A DNA stretch of 10,678 nucleotides from Gammaproteobacteria bacterium (GCA_027001525.1 JALTMR010000465.1:1-10678); one strand, 5' to 3'; numbered from the stretch's first letter, positions 1 to 8,217 are shown. The notes: generated by a model not told the origin, from the letters alone. Numbers and translations: made by a program.

Positions 1-672
1 AAGATCTACCGCATGGGGGAGGTCGAAGTCTCGGCCCTGCACGAGGTGGACCTCGATCTCTACCAGGGGGAGTTTGTGGTGCTGCTGGGGCCTTCCGGTA
101 GCGGCAAATCGACCCTGCTCAACATCCTCGGCGGGCTGGACACCCCCACCCACGGCTCGGTGCGCTACCACGACCAGGACCTCAGCGTGTATGACGACAA
201 CGCCCTGACGCGCTACCGCCGCGACCACGTCGGCTTTGTGTTCCAGTTCTACAACCTCATTCCCAGTCTGACGGCACGGGAGAACGTCGCCCTCGTGACT
301 GAAATCGCCCACCATCCCATGTCGCCCGAAGCGGCGCTGGCGCTGGTGGGGCTGGCAGACCGGATGGATCACTTCCCCGCCCAGATGTCCGGCGGCGAGC
401 AGCAACGCGTGGCCATCGCCCGCGCTGTGGCCAAACGCCCCGAGGTGTTGTTGTGCGATGAGCCCACCGGGGCGCTGGATGTCAAAACCGGCATCCTGGT
501 GCTGGAGGTGATCGAACAGATCAACCGCGAGCTGGGCACCACCGCCGCCGTCATCACCCACAACGCCGCCATCGCCGGCATGGCCGACCGCGTAGTGCAC
601 CTGAGTGGAGGAGAGATCGGGGCCATCAATATCAACGAACACAAACTCGCCCCGCGGGAGATCAACTGGTAG
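1..672 (+). CDS. ABC transporter ATP-binding protein, MacB/LolD type (5' partial)
   Basis: This is the ATPase that powers the permease encoded next to it, acting on the cytoplasmic face of the inner membrane. Numbering from the ATG at 13, it has the Walker A motif GPSGSGKST (26-34), the Q-loop glutamine Q78 in VFQFYNL, the ABC signature SGGEQ (126-130), Walker B ending in D149-E150 ([11 protein letters not shown]) and the switch histidine H183 (ITHN). The EPTGALD form and the [10 protein letters not shown]-loop are typical of the LolD/MacB branch. The reading frame is open to base 1, giving KIYR before that methionine. Family members usually carry a few more residues ahead of this K-x-Y segment, so the true start is probably just outside the window and the ATG at 13 is internal. 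The stop lies 6 bases before the permease start, so the two are surely cotranscribed. The substrate cannot be read from the ATPase. Confidence 0.93.
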   Translation, partial: KIYRMGEVEVSALHEVDLDLYQGEFVVLLGPSGSGKSTLLNILGGLDTPTHGSVRYHDQDLSVYDDNALTRYRRDHVGFVFQFYNLIPSLTARENVALVTEIAHHPMSPEAALALVGLADRMDHFPAQMSGGEQQRVAIARAVAKRPEVLLCDEPTGALDVKTGILVLEVIEQINRELGTTAAVITHNAAIAGMADRVVHLSGGEIGAININEHKLAPREINW

Positions 673-678
673 CCCCCC

Positions 679-3042
679 ATGCGCGCACTCAACCGTAAAA
701 TGTGGCGCGACCTCTGGCACCTCAAGGGCCAAGCCCTGGCCATTGCGCTGGTGATCAGCTGCGGGGTGGCTATCTTCATCATGTTCCTCAGCACCCTCGA
801 CACCCTGCGCCTGACCCAGGCCAGCTTCTATCAGGACTACCGCTTTGCCCAGGTCTTCTCCAGCCTCAAGCGTGCGCCTAACAGCCTGCGCCAACGCATC
901 GCCCGAATCCCCGGCGTGGCGGATGTCGAGACCCGAGTGGTGGCCAACGTCAGCCTCGATATTGCCGCGTTCAGCGAGCCCGTCACCGGCAAGCTCATCG
1001 CCATCCCTGACAGCGGCGAACCACGCCTGAACAAGCTGTTTCTGCGCACCGGCCAGTGGCTCACCCCCGGGCGGCACGACGAGGTTATTCTCAGCGAGGC
1101 CTTTGCCGAAGCCCACGGTTTTACGCCCGGGGATCACATTACCGCCATCATCAACGGCAAGCGCAAGCGCCTCACCATCGTCGGCACCGCCATCAGCCCC
1201 GAGTACATCTACCAGCTCCGCCCCGGCAGCGCCTTCCCCGACTTCAAGCGCTACGGCATTTTGTGGATGAGCCGCAGCGCCGTGGGCAACGCGTTTGATA
1301 TGAAGGGGGCCTTTAACGACGTCAGCCTGAGCCTGAACAACACGGCGCGGCAGGAGGCGGTGATCGACCGCCTCGACGTGCTGCTGCGCGACTACGGCGG
1401 CTTTGGCGCCTACGGCCGCGAAGACCAGCTCTCCAACCATTTTCTCAGCGAGGAGTATAAAAACATCGAGCGCTCCGCCTCCATGTTCCCGGTCATCTTC
1501 CTCGCCATCGCCGTCTTTCTGCTCAACGTCGTTATCAACCGCCTGGTCACCACCCAGCGCGAACAGATCGCCAGCCTCAAAGCCTTTGGCTACACCAACA
1601 CCACCATCGCCTGGCACTTTATCAAGCTGATGATGATCATCGTTCTCATCGGTGTGACGGCGGGTGTGCTCATCGGCATCCAGCTGGGCCATGGCATGAG
1701 CAATATCTACATGGATTTTTTCCGCTTCCCCTACCTCACCTTTGAGCTGCGCCCCTCGGTGGTGATCTACGCCGTGCTCAGCAACGTCATGGCCGCCCTG
1801 ATGGGCACCCTCTTCGCCGTGCGCACCGGCGTCTCACTCCAACCCGCCGAGGCCATGCGCCCCGCCCCGCCCATGATCTACCGCAAAACCTGGGTCGAAC
1901 GCCTGGGACTGGGGCGCTGGCTATCTGCCCCCAACCGCATGATTTTGCGCCATATTGAACGCCGCCCCATCAAATCCCTGCTCACCATCACCGGCATCGC
2001 CTTCGCCTGCGGCATCAACATGACAGGTCAGTTCCAGCAGGACACCGTGGGCTACATGATGGACATCCACTACGGCATGGCCCAGCGTCAGGACCTCACC
2101 CTCAGCTTCACCGACCCCACCTCCTACCGCGCCCTCTACGAGCTGCAGCGCATGAGGGGCGTTGAACATGTGGAGGTACTGCGCTCCGTACCGGTGAGGC
2201 TCAAGTATGAACACCGCGAACAGCGCACCGCCATCATCGGCATGAGCGCCAATGCCGATCTGCGCCGCCTGCTCGACACCGACCTCAACGCCATCACCCT
2301 GCCCGCCGAAGGCATCGTCATGACCGACTTTCTCGGCCAGCAGCTGGGGGTTCGCGCCGGCGACACCATTACCGTGGAGATTCTGGAGGGCAACCGCCCC
2401 GTCAGGGAGGTGGTGGTCGCGGCGCTGGTGAAGGAGTACCTTCGCGTCATGGCCTACATGGATATCCGGGCCCTCAACCGCCTACTCAAAGAAGGGCACG
2501 CCATCAGCGGGGCCTATCTCGCCATCGACGCCATTCAGGCCAACGAGATATTCCATGCCCTGAAGCAGATGCCCCGCGTCGCCGGCACCGTGCAGCGTAA
2601 AAACGAGCTGGAGAATTTCAACAAAACGATGGATGAAACCATGATCTTTATCACCACCATCGCCACCGTGTTTGCCATCATCATCAGCTTTGGCGTCATC
2701 TACAACAGCGCACGCATCGCCCTTACCGAACGGGGTCGGGAGCTGGCCAGCCTGCGTGTTCTTGGCTTTACCCGGGGGGAGATCTCCTACATTCTGCTGG
2801 GCGAACTGGCACTGCTCACCCTCGCCGCCATTCCCCTTGGCTGGGGTGTGGGCTACCTGCTGTGCGGTGCCATCGCCAACAACCTGCAATCCGAGCTTTA
2901 CCGTGTTCCCACCATGATCAGCACCAGCACCTACGCCTTTGCCACCACCGTGGTATTGACCTCGGCCCTGCTCTCCGGTCTGCTGGTCAGGCGGCAGCTG
3001 GACAAGCTGGATTTAATCGGCGCACTCAAGACCAAGGAGTAG
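679..3042 (+). CDS. ABC transporter permease with two FtsX-like halves (787 aa)
   Basis: Inner-membrane permease, partner of the preceding ATPase. It appears to be a tandem of two FtsX/MacB-type units. Each has one transmembrane helix, a large periplasmic domain of about 200-230 residues, then three more helices. The hydrophobic segments I see are near residues 18-38, 270-290, 315-337 and 361-384 in the first half, and near 434-451, 657-678, 703-732 and 753-771 in the second. Each half has the RE-x(1-3)-ASL-(K/R)-x-(F/L)-G-(Y/F)-T motif after its second helix ([13 protein letters not shown] and [12 protein letters not shown]), which is the coupling region of this superfamily. A fused permease of nearly 800 residues can serve both membrane halves of the transporter, as in YbbP-like proteins. 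The start codon lacks a clear Shine-Dalgarno sequence at normal distance, so translation is probably coupled to the ATPase gene ending 6 bases earlier. Type VII ABC systems generally act on periplasmic or membrane-embedded substrates rather than cytoplasmic solutes. Confidence 0.92.
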   Translation: MRALNRKMWRDLWHLKGQALAIALVISCGVAIFIMFLSTLDTLRLTQASFYQDYRFAQVFSSLKRAPNSLRQRIARIPGVADVETRVVANVSLDIAAFSEPVTGKLIAIPDSGEPRLNKLFLRTGQWLTPGRHDEVILSEAFAEAHGFTPGDHITAIINGKRKRLTIVGTAISPEYIYQLRPGSAFPDFKRYGILWMSRSAVGNAFDMKGAFNDVSLSLNNTARQEAVIDRLDVLLRDYGGFGAYGREDQLSNHFLSEEYKNIERSASMFPVIFLAIAVFLLNVVINRLVTTQREQIASLKAFGYTNTTIAWHFIKLMMIIVLIGVTAGVLIGIQLGHGMSNIYMDFFRFPYLTFELRPSVVIYAVLSNVMAALMGTLFAVRTGVSLQPAEAMRPAPPMIYRKTWVERLGLGRWLSAPNRMILRHIERRPIKSLLTITGIAFACGINMTGQFQQDTVGYMMDIHYGMAQRQDLTLSFTDPTSYRALYELQRMRGVEHVEVLRSVPVRLKYEHREQRTAIIGMSANADLRRLLDTDLNAITLPAEGIVMTDFLGQQLGVRAGDTITVEILEGNRPVREVVVAALVKEYLRVMAYMDIRALNRLLKEGHAISGAYLAIDAIQANEIFHALKQMPRVAGTVQRKNELENFNKTMDETMIFITTIATVFAIIISFGVIYNSARIALTERGRELASLRVLGFTRGEISYILLGELALLTLAAIPLGWGVGYLLCGAIANNLQSELYRVPTMISTSTYAFATTVVLTSALLSGLLVRRQLDKLDLIGALKTKE

Positions 3043-3045
3043 ACC

Positions 3046-4242
3046 ATGCATTGGCGCAAAATCAGCGGAATTGTCATCACGGCGGCCATCATCATCGGCC
3101 TGCTGATCTACGGCTTTCAACCCGCCCCGCAGCCGGCTGACGTAGCCAAAGTCACGCGCGGCTCGCTCAGCGTCACCATTGAGGAGGAGGGAAAAACCCG
3201 CGTGCGGGACCGCTACACCCTCTTTGCCCCCGTCAGTGGCTACGCCCGGCGCATCGACCTGGATGTGGGCGACCCCGTCACCGCCGGCCAGGTACTGCTA
3301 CAGCTCACCCCCCTGCCCTCGGCCGTGCTCGACGCCCGTGCCCAGGCCACCGCCAAAGCGCAGGTGCAGGCGGCCAGCGCCGCCCTCAACGCCGCCAGCG
3401 AACAGGCCCGCGCGGCGCAGGCGGAAGCCGAACTGGCGCAGATGGAGTACCAGCGCGTGATCAACCTCTGTAAAGTCCAGTGCGCCGCCAAAGAGCAGGA
3501 GGACATCGCCCTCACCAGAGTCCACAGCACCCAGGCCCTGGCCCGCGCGGCCCAATTCAACGCTGACATCGCCCGCCACCAACTAAGCGCCGCCAAAACC
3601 GCTCTCGCCTACGCCGGCAGCAGCCAGGGCGAGGCGCTGAAGATCAACGCCCCCACCAACGGCCAGGTGCTGAAAGTGTTTCGCCGCAGTGAGGGCGTCG
3701 TCGCCGCCGGCGAGCCACTCATCGAACTGGGTGACCCGCACCAACTGGAGATCGAAGTGGACATCCTCTCCGCCGACGCCGTAAAAATCGCCCCCGGCAC
3801 CCGCGTCCTGTTCAAGCGCTGGGGCGGTGATGATGTGCTGGAAGGCCGGGTACGCACCGTCGAACCCACCGGCTTCACCAAAGTCTCCGCCCTCGGCGTC
3901 GAAGAGCAGCGCGTGCTGGCCATCTCAGACATCACCTCCCCGCCCACACTTTGGCAACGCCTCGGTGACGGCTACCGCGTCGAAGCCAGCTTCATCCTCT
4001 GGCAAGCTGACGACATCCTCACCCTCCCCGCCAGCAGCCTGTTTCGCTATAAAAATGGCGACAAAGAGGGCTGGGCCGTCTTCATCGTCGAAGACAACCA
4101 CGCCAAGCGGGTCAGCGTAACCCTGGGCCAACGCAACGGCCTCCAGGCCCAGGTAATATCAGGCCTCACCGAGGGGCAACAGGTCATTACGCACCCAGGG
4201 GAATCTATTGAAGATGGGGTATTGGTGGAAGTGAGGCGATAA
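3046..4242 (+). CDS. HlyD/MacA-like periplasmic adaptor (membrane fusion) protein, 398 aa
   Basis: Periplasmic adaptor that should link the ABC permease to an outer-membrane channel or partner. An N-terminal hydrophobic segment (about residues 7-24) would anchor or export it. The first lipoyl half follows (about 55-90, with FAPVSGYARRIDLDVGDPV). An alanine- and glutamine-rich alpha-helical hairpin runs from about 95 to 195, the second lipoyl half is at about 198-232 (INAPTNGQVLKV), and beta-barrel and membrane-proximal domains run to the C-terminus. The start is well supported: AAGGAG at 3034-3039 overlaps the permease stop region, 6 bases before the ATG, and only 3 bases separate the genes. 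An unusual feature is a pair of cysteines, C142 and C146 (CKVQC), near the likely tip of the helical hairpin. The adaptor matches those seen with MacB-type ABC pumps as well as RND pumps, and its neighbours decide for the ABC type. No TolC-like gene is visible in the window. Confidence 0.9.
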   Translation: MHWRKISGIVITAAIIIGLLIYGFQPAPQPADVAKVTRGSLSVTIEEEGKTRVRDRYTLFAPVSGYARRIDLDVGDPVTAGQVLLQLTPLPSAVLDARAQATAKAQVQAASAALNAASEQARAAQAEAELAQMEYQRVINLCKVQCAAKEQEDIALTRVHSTQALARAAQFNADIARHQLSAAKTALAYAGSSQGEALKINAPTNGQVLKVFRRSEGVVAAGEPLIELGDPHQLEIEVDILSADAVKIAPGTRVLFKRWGGDDVLEGRVRTVEPTGFTKVSALGVEEQRVLAISDITSPPTLWQRLGDGYRVEASFILWQADDILTLPASSLFRYKNGDKEGWAVFIVEDNHAKRVSVTLGQRNGLQAQVISGLTEGQQVITHPGESIEDGVLVEVRR

Positions 4243-4392
4243 GGCAATAAGCCAAAGCTCAGCCAGGCCTGAGACTTAATAAAACGGCAGCAGCCCTGGA
4301 GAGCAAATCGGCCAACGCAGCGCAGCGGAATCCGGAAAGTCAGCATCCCACACATGCCGAAGTCTATTTCACTCACTGGGCCACCCGCCCCA

Positions 4393-7008
4393 TTAAAACG
4401 GGTAGATGAACAGGCCCTTCAGCTTTTTCAATTGCCCGGATAACTCAATATTGTCGTTCCACACCACAAGGGTCTGACTGCCATTGAAGAACATCGTGGG
4501 ATAGACGTACCGCGAATAGTCGGGCGGCGTTCCGCTCACCCCTAACCCGTCACCCTCCGCCGGGCCATCCAGCAACTCGCCCGCCAGCGACACCCTTGCG
4601 CCGTAAACTCCCGCTGGGGGGCTGTTGGAAAAGCTGCCCATGCGCCAGACCACCAGATAGTCTGAGCCATCAAAAACGACATCAAGATCCGCCTTGGCTA
4701 ACGCAGTGGTGTTGATCTCAACTCCCGGGGTATCCGCCGAGCCATCAAGCAGTGCGCCATCGGTACCCAGCCGCCGACCGTAGACGCGAGACACTGGCGG
4801 CGAGAGAAAAAAGGAGTCCACCGTGGTCCAAACGACAAAATATTGGCCGCCACCGAAGGCAATTTGGGCACTCCCCTCGTACCCTGTCGCATTGGCGATG
4901 GCAATACCCGCAGGATCGAGCACAACGCCATCAGGGGAGACGCGGGCCGCGTACACATCCGTTGCCTCAGAGGGGCCAGAGCCGTTGCCGGTATGCTCCC
5001 AAGTCACCATATAGTTGGTGCCATCGAAGGCGACAGAGGGAGCCAGCTGGTCACCACCAGCGACGATAATGGGAAACTCCCCAAGCACCTCACCCGCAGG
5101 CGTCACCCTGCTTGCGTAGATATCCCACAGCGTACTGTCTGCCCCCAACTGGTATTTCCCGTAGACCACCAGAAAGTTGGTACCATCAAAAGCCAGCGAA
5201 AAACCCGACGTGCTCTCGCTGCTCAGCGTCACAAGCCCTCCACCAGCCCCGCCGAGCACGCTTCCCTGCGGGCTAACCCGGGTGGCAAAAAGGTTCGGAT
5301 TGCCGGAACTGCCCTCTGAATAGCGCTGAAATACCACCAGGTAATTTTCACCATCAAACGCAACCGCAGCAGAGAAGCCGGAGCAGACATGTTGAGCAAT
5401 GGAGAAGGGGCTGGAAACCGTACCCGCCGGGGAAACCAGCACGCCGATCACACCGCTGGGCGAACCATCGCCGCTACCCTCCCGGCACGTCACCACAAGA
5501 TAATTCTGGCCATCAAACCCAATACCCGGCTTTCCAGGGAACTCAGAGTTTGAATCAGCGCTGGCCAGGTCATCAGCAATCGTAAACTCAGGCAAAAAAC
5601 CAGCGCCACTGCCATTCACAATATAACCTCTGAGCTGCTTGGTCTCAGTATTGGTCACCACCCCCGCAGGGCCCCGGGTTAATATCGTTTCACTGCTTTT
5701 TATCAAACCAATATCCGGCGCGTACCACTCCGTCGCACTGAGTGTTGATGTGACCTCTTCACCCCGGTCAGAAAGCGTCACTACGACTTTCAACTCACTA
5801 TCTCGACGAAGCGCCGCAGGAAACACCGTCAGCGGGAGAGTGACCGACTCAACGCCCGCATTCGTTGTCGCAGCAACAGCGCGAAACGATTCGTTCTTCC
5901 CGTCGCCGTCGAGATCTTCGGGCCAGGTCAGCCCCGTTTTATTGATATACGTCTCACGCTCCCCCAGCGACACAGGAAATATAACCCACTGATACGGAGC
6001 GAAAAGCGGCGTTAGGAGGTCCTCTGGATCATTATTGCCGCGATTGAAAATGCCCTGATCATTTTTTTCCTGATACTCCTCCGTCGGCACACCGGCGTTT
6101 TCAGGATTGGATTCAAGGAGCAAGCTTGCCGCAGCACCATCAATCACTTTCGTTCCGGTAACGCTTATGGCATTGAAGTAAGGGGCTGTTTGCCCGGAAG
6201 CGTCCACCTCGTAATTCCACTGATCCCCTACACCAAGCGGAAACAGATTCTCAGCATCCCCGAGGCCGGCACTGCTTTGGCCGGGGCCCGATGCGGAAAC
6301 CAGAAAATCGTCAATATCACTGTCCGCCGCCAACAATGCCACCACAGCAGCAACCGTACTCTCAACATCTGCCCCCGTTGAAGCGCCCCGCAATGACGTC
6401 AGCAAGTTGGCACTAACGTACAACGCATGAATCTCGGCCGTCGTAAAATTATCCAATAAAGTTGCCGGGGTAGAGGCGATCTTCTCGAACACCAGGCGCG
6501 ACACCGCCTCAGACACCGGGTCAATATCGACGCTTTGGTCCGTGGCAAACGCCCTCATCTGCACCCCAAAATCAGAGACCAACACCATCAGGTCATTGGC
6601 AAACGCCACATCAAGCGCCGTTAAATCAAAGCGGTACTGCCCCCCACGGGTCGTGGTTGAGGCGATGAGGGTATCCACAGTTCCCGCATCATTGACCCGG
6701 ACCAAATCCACTTGTGTGCCGTCAGCCACAGCCAAAAGGCCCGACACCGTCGCCTGGGCCGCAGGGATCAGCAGGTCAACCACAGAAGCCAGAGGGCCCG
6801 GCCTGGTCAGCGACGCTACCTGGCCGCCAGGGGCGTAAACCTGGCCGGACAACACCACCGAAGGCGCAGGCGACTCACTCGCACCACCGCCGCCACTACA
6901 GCCGGATAGGGCCCAAATAACAAAAACAGCCAAAAAGAGAGATACTCGCCGGACGGCGAAAATGAAACCAACGCGACATTGCGGATGGACAACCACTGAT
7001 ACGTTCAC
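4393..7008 (-). CDS. Large lipoprotein with a predicted seven-bladed beta-propeller (871 aa)
   Basis: Predicted lipid-anchored envelope or surface protein of unknown function. A hydrophobic stretch (about residues 22-35) ends in the lipobox LSGC, so C37 would be the lipidated cysteine. A Gly/Ser/Pro linker follows. Residues about 50-160 look like a beta-sandwich of the carboxypeptidase-regulatory type (LSGQVYAP, then GQYRFDLTAL). Residues about 255-460 resemble a domain common in bacterial lipoproteins, with FPLGVGDQWNYEV near its start and EWYAPDIGLIKSSE near its end. From about 480 to the C-terminus there are seven repeats, each built on F-D-G-x-N-Y-L-V-V followed by an A-R-V-S-P-x-G turn. 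Their phenylalanines fall at 498, 551, 607, 661, 718, 779 and 841. The start is GTG with a G-rich AGGGGGG 7 bases upstream, but the long segment before the hydrophobic core makes a later start such as GTG codon 5 possible. The gene converges on the ABC operon and no functional link to it is shown. Confidence 0.88.
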   Translation of the reverse strand: MNVSVVVHPQCRVGFIFAVRRVSLFLAVFVIWALSGCSGGGGASESPAPSVVLSGQVYAPGGQVASLTRPGPLASVVDLLIPAAQATVSGLLAVADGTQVDLVRVNDAGTVDTLIASTTTRGGQYRFDLTALDVAFANDLMVLVSDFGVQMRAFATDQSVDIDPVSEAVSRLVFEKIASTPATLLDNFTTAEIHALYVSANLLTSLRGASTGADVESTVAAVVALLAADSDIDDFLVSASGPGQSSAGLGDAENLFPLGVGDQWNYEVDASGQTAPYFNAISVTGTKVIDGAAASLLLESNPENAGVPTEEYQEKNDQGIFNRGNNDPEDLLTPLFAPYQWVIFPVSLGERETYINKTGLTWPEDLDGDGKNESFRAVAATTNAGVESVTLPLTVFPAALRRDSELKVVVTLSDRGEEVTSTLSATEWYAPDIGLIKSSETILTRGPAGVVTNTETKQLRGYIVNGSGAGFLPEFTIADDLASADSNSEFPGKPGIGFDGQNYLVVTCREGSGDGSPSGVIGVLVSPAGTVSSPFSIAQHVCSGFSAAVAFDGENYLVVFQRYSEGSSGNPNLFATRVSPQGSVLGGAGGGLVTLSSESTSGFSLAFDGTNFLVVYGKYQLGADSTLWDIYASRVTPAGEVLGEFPIIVAGGDQLAPSVAFDGTNYMVTWEHTGNGSGPSEATDVYAARVSPDGVVLDPAGIAIANATGYEGSAQIAFGGGQYFVVWTTVDSFFLSPPVSRVYGRRLGTDGALLDGSADTPGVEINTTALAKADLDVVFDGSDYLVVWRMGSFSNSPPAGVYGARVSLAGELLDGPAEGDGLGVSGTPPDYSRYVYPTMFFNGSQTLVVWNDNIELSGQLKKLKGLFIYPF

Positions 7009-7438
7009 AACAGAGCCCCCCTATATGAAATAGAAGACTGGCAACAACACCAAAACAGCACCGTGCCAAACAAGCGCTGACATAGCTGACTTTCATCATA
7101 CGCCACTTCACTCTGAAAACGCATGGGGCATGGGGCAAGCGGTAACCGGGCTGGCCACTGGCACCCAAACGAGTGCGCTGGAAGGAACGAGGGGCACACC
7201 GGGCGTATCACACCCCACAACGCAGCTGCATCAGCAGGTCAAACACAACGTGGGCAAAGTTGTTGGCTTTGGCCGGGTCGGAGAGCAGTTACGTCGTCTG
7301 ATTTTGGTGCTGGTAGCGGTGACAGCGGCGAATATTTGGGTTCTGCGCAACCGGGGAAGATGCACAACGGATCAGAGCCTAAACTACAACCTGCATAAGG
7401 CCCTGACCTGAGCAGTTAACAAGCGCTACTCATTTTGA
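7009..7438. other. Intergenic region without a convincing gene
   Basis: This 430-base stretch separates the lipoprotein gene from the small gene at 7439. The 5' leader and promoter of the lipoprotein gene must lie in its left part, but I find no convincing -35/-10 pair. Several overlapping open frames of 70-93 codons exist on both strands (for example 7130-7411 plus and 7005-7220 minus). They lack good ribosome binding sites and known motifs, so I do not call them. The most protein-like piece is a 26-codon minus-strand frame at 7208-7288 (reads LLSDPAKANNFAHVVFDLLM), flanked by stops. It could be a worn gene remnant or chance. Confidence 0.5.
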
Positions 7439-7618
7439 TCAAGGAGCTTTATCCCCCTGAAAGGGGGATAAGTCCAGCTCAAACTTGATTGTGGAACATC
7501 CGCCAGCTGGCGTTGGGTTAGGACACGCCTCGATCACCTTTGTATTTCCCTGCCGCTCACCTACTGCCCAAAAAATATCACTCTTCCCTGTATTGTGAAA
7601 TTCTTGTGTATATTCCAT
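7439..7618 (-). CDS. Small hypothetical protein, 59 aa
   Basis: Unrecognised small soluble protein. I read it directly from the minus strand: ATG at 7618-7616, 59 sense codons, TGA at 7441-7439. It begins MEYTQEFHNTGKSDIFWAVG and ends SPFQGDKAP. The strongest argument for a real gene is the Shine-Dalgarno sequence AAAAGGAG at 7628-7635, 9 bases before the ATG. It has two cysteines, C32 and C41, bracketing a proline/glycine-rich segment (PNPTPAGG), which could form a disulfide or metal-binding loop. I see no signal peptide or membrane helix. Its composition is mixed and polar, unlike the low-complexity output of shadow frames. The last codons form a perfect hairpin (7449-7471). The gene stands alone on the minus strand between the 73-residue gene and the lipoprotein gene, and I cannot assign a function. 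Confidence 0.6.
   Translation of the reverse strand: MEYTQEFHNTGKSDIFWAVGERQGNTKVIEACPNPTPAGGCSTIKFELDLSPFQGDKAP
7449..7471. repeat. Perfect hairpin at the 3' end of the 59-aa gene
   Basis: TTATCCCCCT and AGGGGGATAA form a perfect 10-bp stem around a 3-base loop. It lies inside the last codons of the small gene (reads L-S-P-F-Q-G-D-K on the minus strand). No T-tract follows on either strand, so it is not a standard intrinsic terminator. It could protect the 3' end of the message or slow RNA polymerase. Confidence 0.7.
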
Positions 7619-7627
7619 TCGTTCTAT

Positions 7628-7635
7628 CTCCTTTT
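7628..7635 (-). promoter_or_regulatory. Strong Shine-Dalgarno sequence of the 59-aa gene
   Basis: On the minus strand this reads AAAAGGAG, an excellent match to the anti-Shine-Dalgarno sequence, followed after 9 bases by ATG. It decides the start of the small gene and is the main reason for calling it, as the frame is short. Confidence 0.65.
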
Positions 7636-7753
7636 GAATAAATGAGTTAACTGGCCATAACCCCCTATCGGGCCCAAGGCCACCCCTTCATCGGCACATG
7701 GAGAGACAACTTTAGCCCCCAGCCTACCCACTATTCACCTTCGTTTTTTCTTC

Positions 7754-7781
7754 GGGTTCCTACGCTCCTGCGTGGGAACCC
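7754..7781. repeat. REP-like hairpin, GGGTTCC...GGAACCC
   Basis: Two 12-base arms (7754-7765 and 7770-7781) pair around the loop TCCT with one mismatch, T against G, which can wobble in RNA. The arms read GGGTTCCTACGC and GCGTGGGAACCC. From memory, closely similar GTTCCCACGC...GCGTGGGAAC hairpins recur between genes in many gammaproteobacterial genomes, so this is probably one copy of a REP-like family. No T-run follows on the right side, although TTTTTT lies just to its left at 7744-7749. Confidence 0.7.
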
Positions 7782-7963
7782 ATACCTCACTTCGCCCGTA
7801 ACCACTGTAGGCATTCCCGCACAGAAGCATGGGGCTTGATAACATAGCAGCCCCAGTCATCAGTTCTTGCTGAGCAACTGGCTGACCACCTCACTCTGAA
7901 AGGCACTCTCCCCGGCTTTGCCAGCTATATCGCCACCCCTGGTTTTTTGTAGCGATTCAGCGG

Positions 7964-8185
7964 CTAGCGCTTACCCATGGAACGCCGCGTGCCGCGCGGT
8001 GAGTTGCCGATTCGTTTTGCCTTGTGGTTTTCACGCAGCGCAGGAAAGGGGGGCTGTTTAACATTTTTGGCCACCGCCGCCTTTCGATCCGCCAGGGCCT
8101 GAGCCATTGCCGACTTGGGGGCAACCGCCTCATCTACGGCAGTTTCGGTGGGAAGCTCTTCAGTTGATTGTTCCGATTTTGACAT
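7964..8185 (-). CDS. Small hypothetical protein, 73 aa, acidic N-terminus and basic C-terminus
   Basis: I do not recognise a named family. The first 25 or so residues are acidic (MSKSEQSTEELPTETAVDEA), the centre is alanine-rich and probably helical (SAMAQALADRKAAVAKN), and the C-terminal third is strongly basic and ends in TRRSMGKR. The split charge suggests binding to nucleic acid or ribosomes, but that is inference. The start is supported by GGAG at 8192-8195, 6 bases before the ATG, and by a perfect TATAAT box at 8218-8223 that would give a leader of about 26 bases. There is no signal peptide or membrane segment. It is divergent from the membrane protein gene at 8393 and is probably monocistronic or the first gene before the sparse region. 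Confidence 0.72.
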   Translation of the reverse strand: MSKSEQSTEELPTETAVDEAVAPKSAMAQALADRKAAVAKNVKQPPFPALRENHKAKRIGNSPRGTRRSMGKR

Positions 8186-8217
8186 GTGTTACTCCAACGG
8201 TAGGAAAAATGGGGCCG

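Larger units (their letters stand above)
7619..7963. other. Intergenic region with a REP-like hairpin and no firm gene
   Basis: About 345 bases between the 59-aa gene and the 73-aa gene. It contains the Shine-Dalgarno sequence of the small gene and the hairpin at 7754-7781. Two short overlapping frames look faintly protein-like: minus 7860-7970 (36 codons, ending EVVSQLLSKN) and a plus frame across about 7850-7952 (31 codons, ending YIATPGFL). They overlap almost completely, neither has a start codon with a ribosome binding site, and at most one could be real. I see nothing else. Confidence 0.45.

Noticed and set aside
4258..4273. Short hairpin (CTCAG / CTGAG) after the adaptor gene as a terminator
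   Set aside because: The stem is only 5 bp and no T-run follows, so I cannot call it a terminator.
4383..4403. ACCCG / CGGGT inverted repeat between the convergent genes
   Set aside because: A 5-bp stem with an 11-base loop and no T-tract on either strand is too weak for a bidirectional terminator.
6896..7220. Overlapping minus-strand frames of 71 and 90 codons upstream of the lipoprotein
   Set aside because: They are Cys-, Arg- and Trp-rich, lack ribosome binding sites and overlap the lipoprotein signal peptide region out of frame.
7130..7411. 93-codon plus-strand frame with a hydrophobic segment
   Set aside because: No ribosome binding site, no recognisable motif, and competing frames of similar length on both strands. 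The hydrophobic stretch alone is not enough.
7501..7512. Perfect 12-base palindrome CGCCAGCTGGCG as an operator site
   Set aside because: It falls within the coding sequence of the 59-aa gene (P-T-P-A-G-G region) and has no supporting promoter nearby.
7860..7970. 36-codon minus-strand frame ending EVVSQLLSKN
   Set aside because: It has no start codon between the flanking stop and its end, and an equally plausible plus-strand frame covers the same bases, so neither can be supported.
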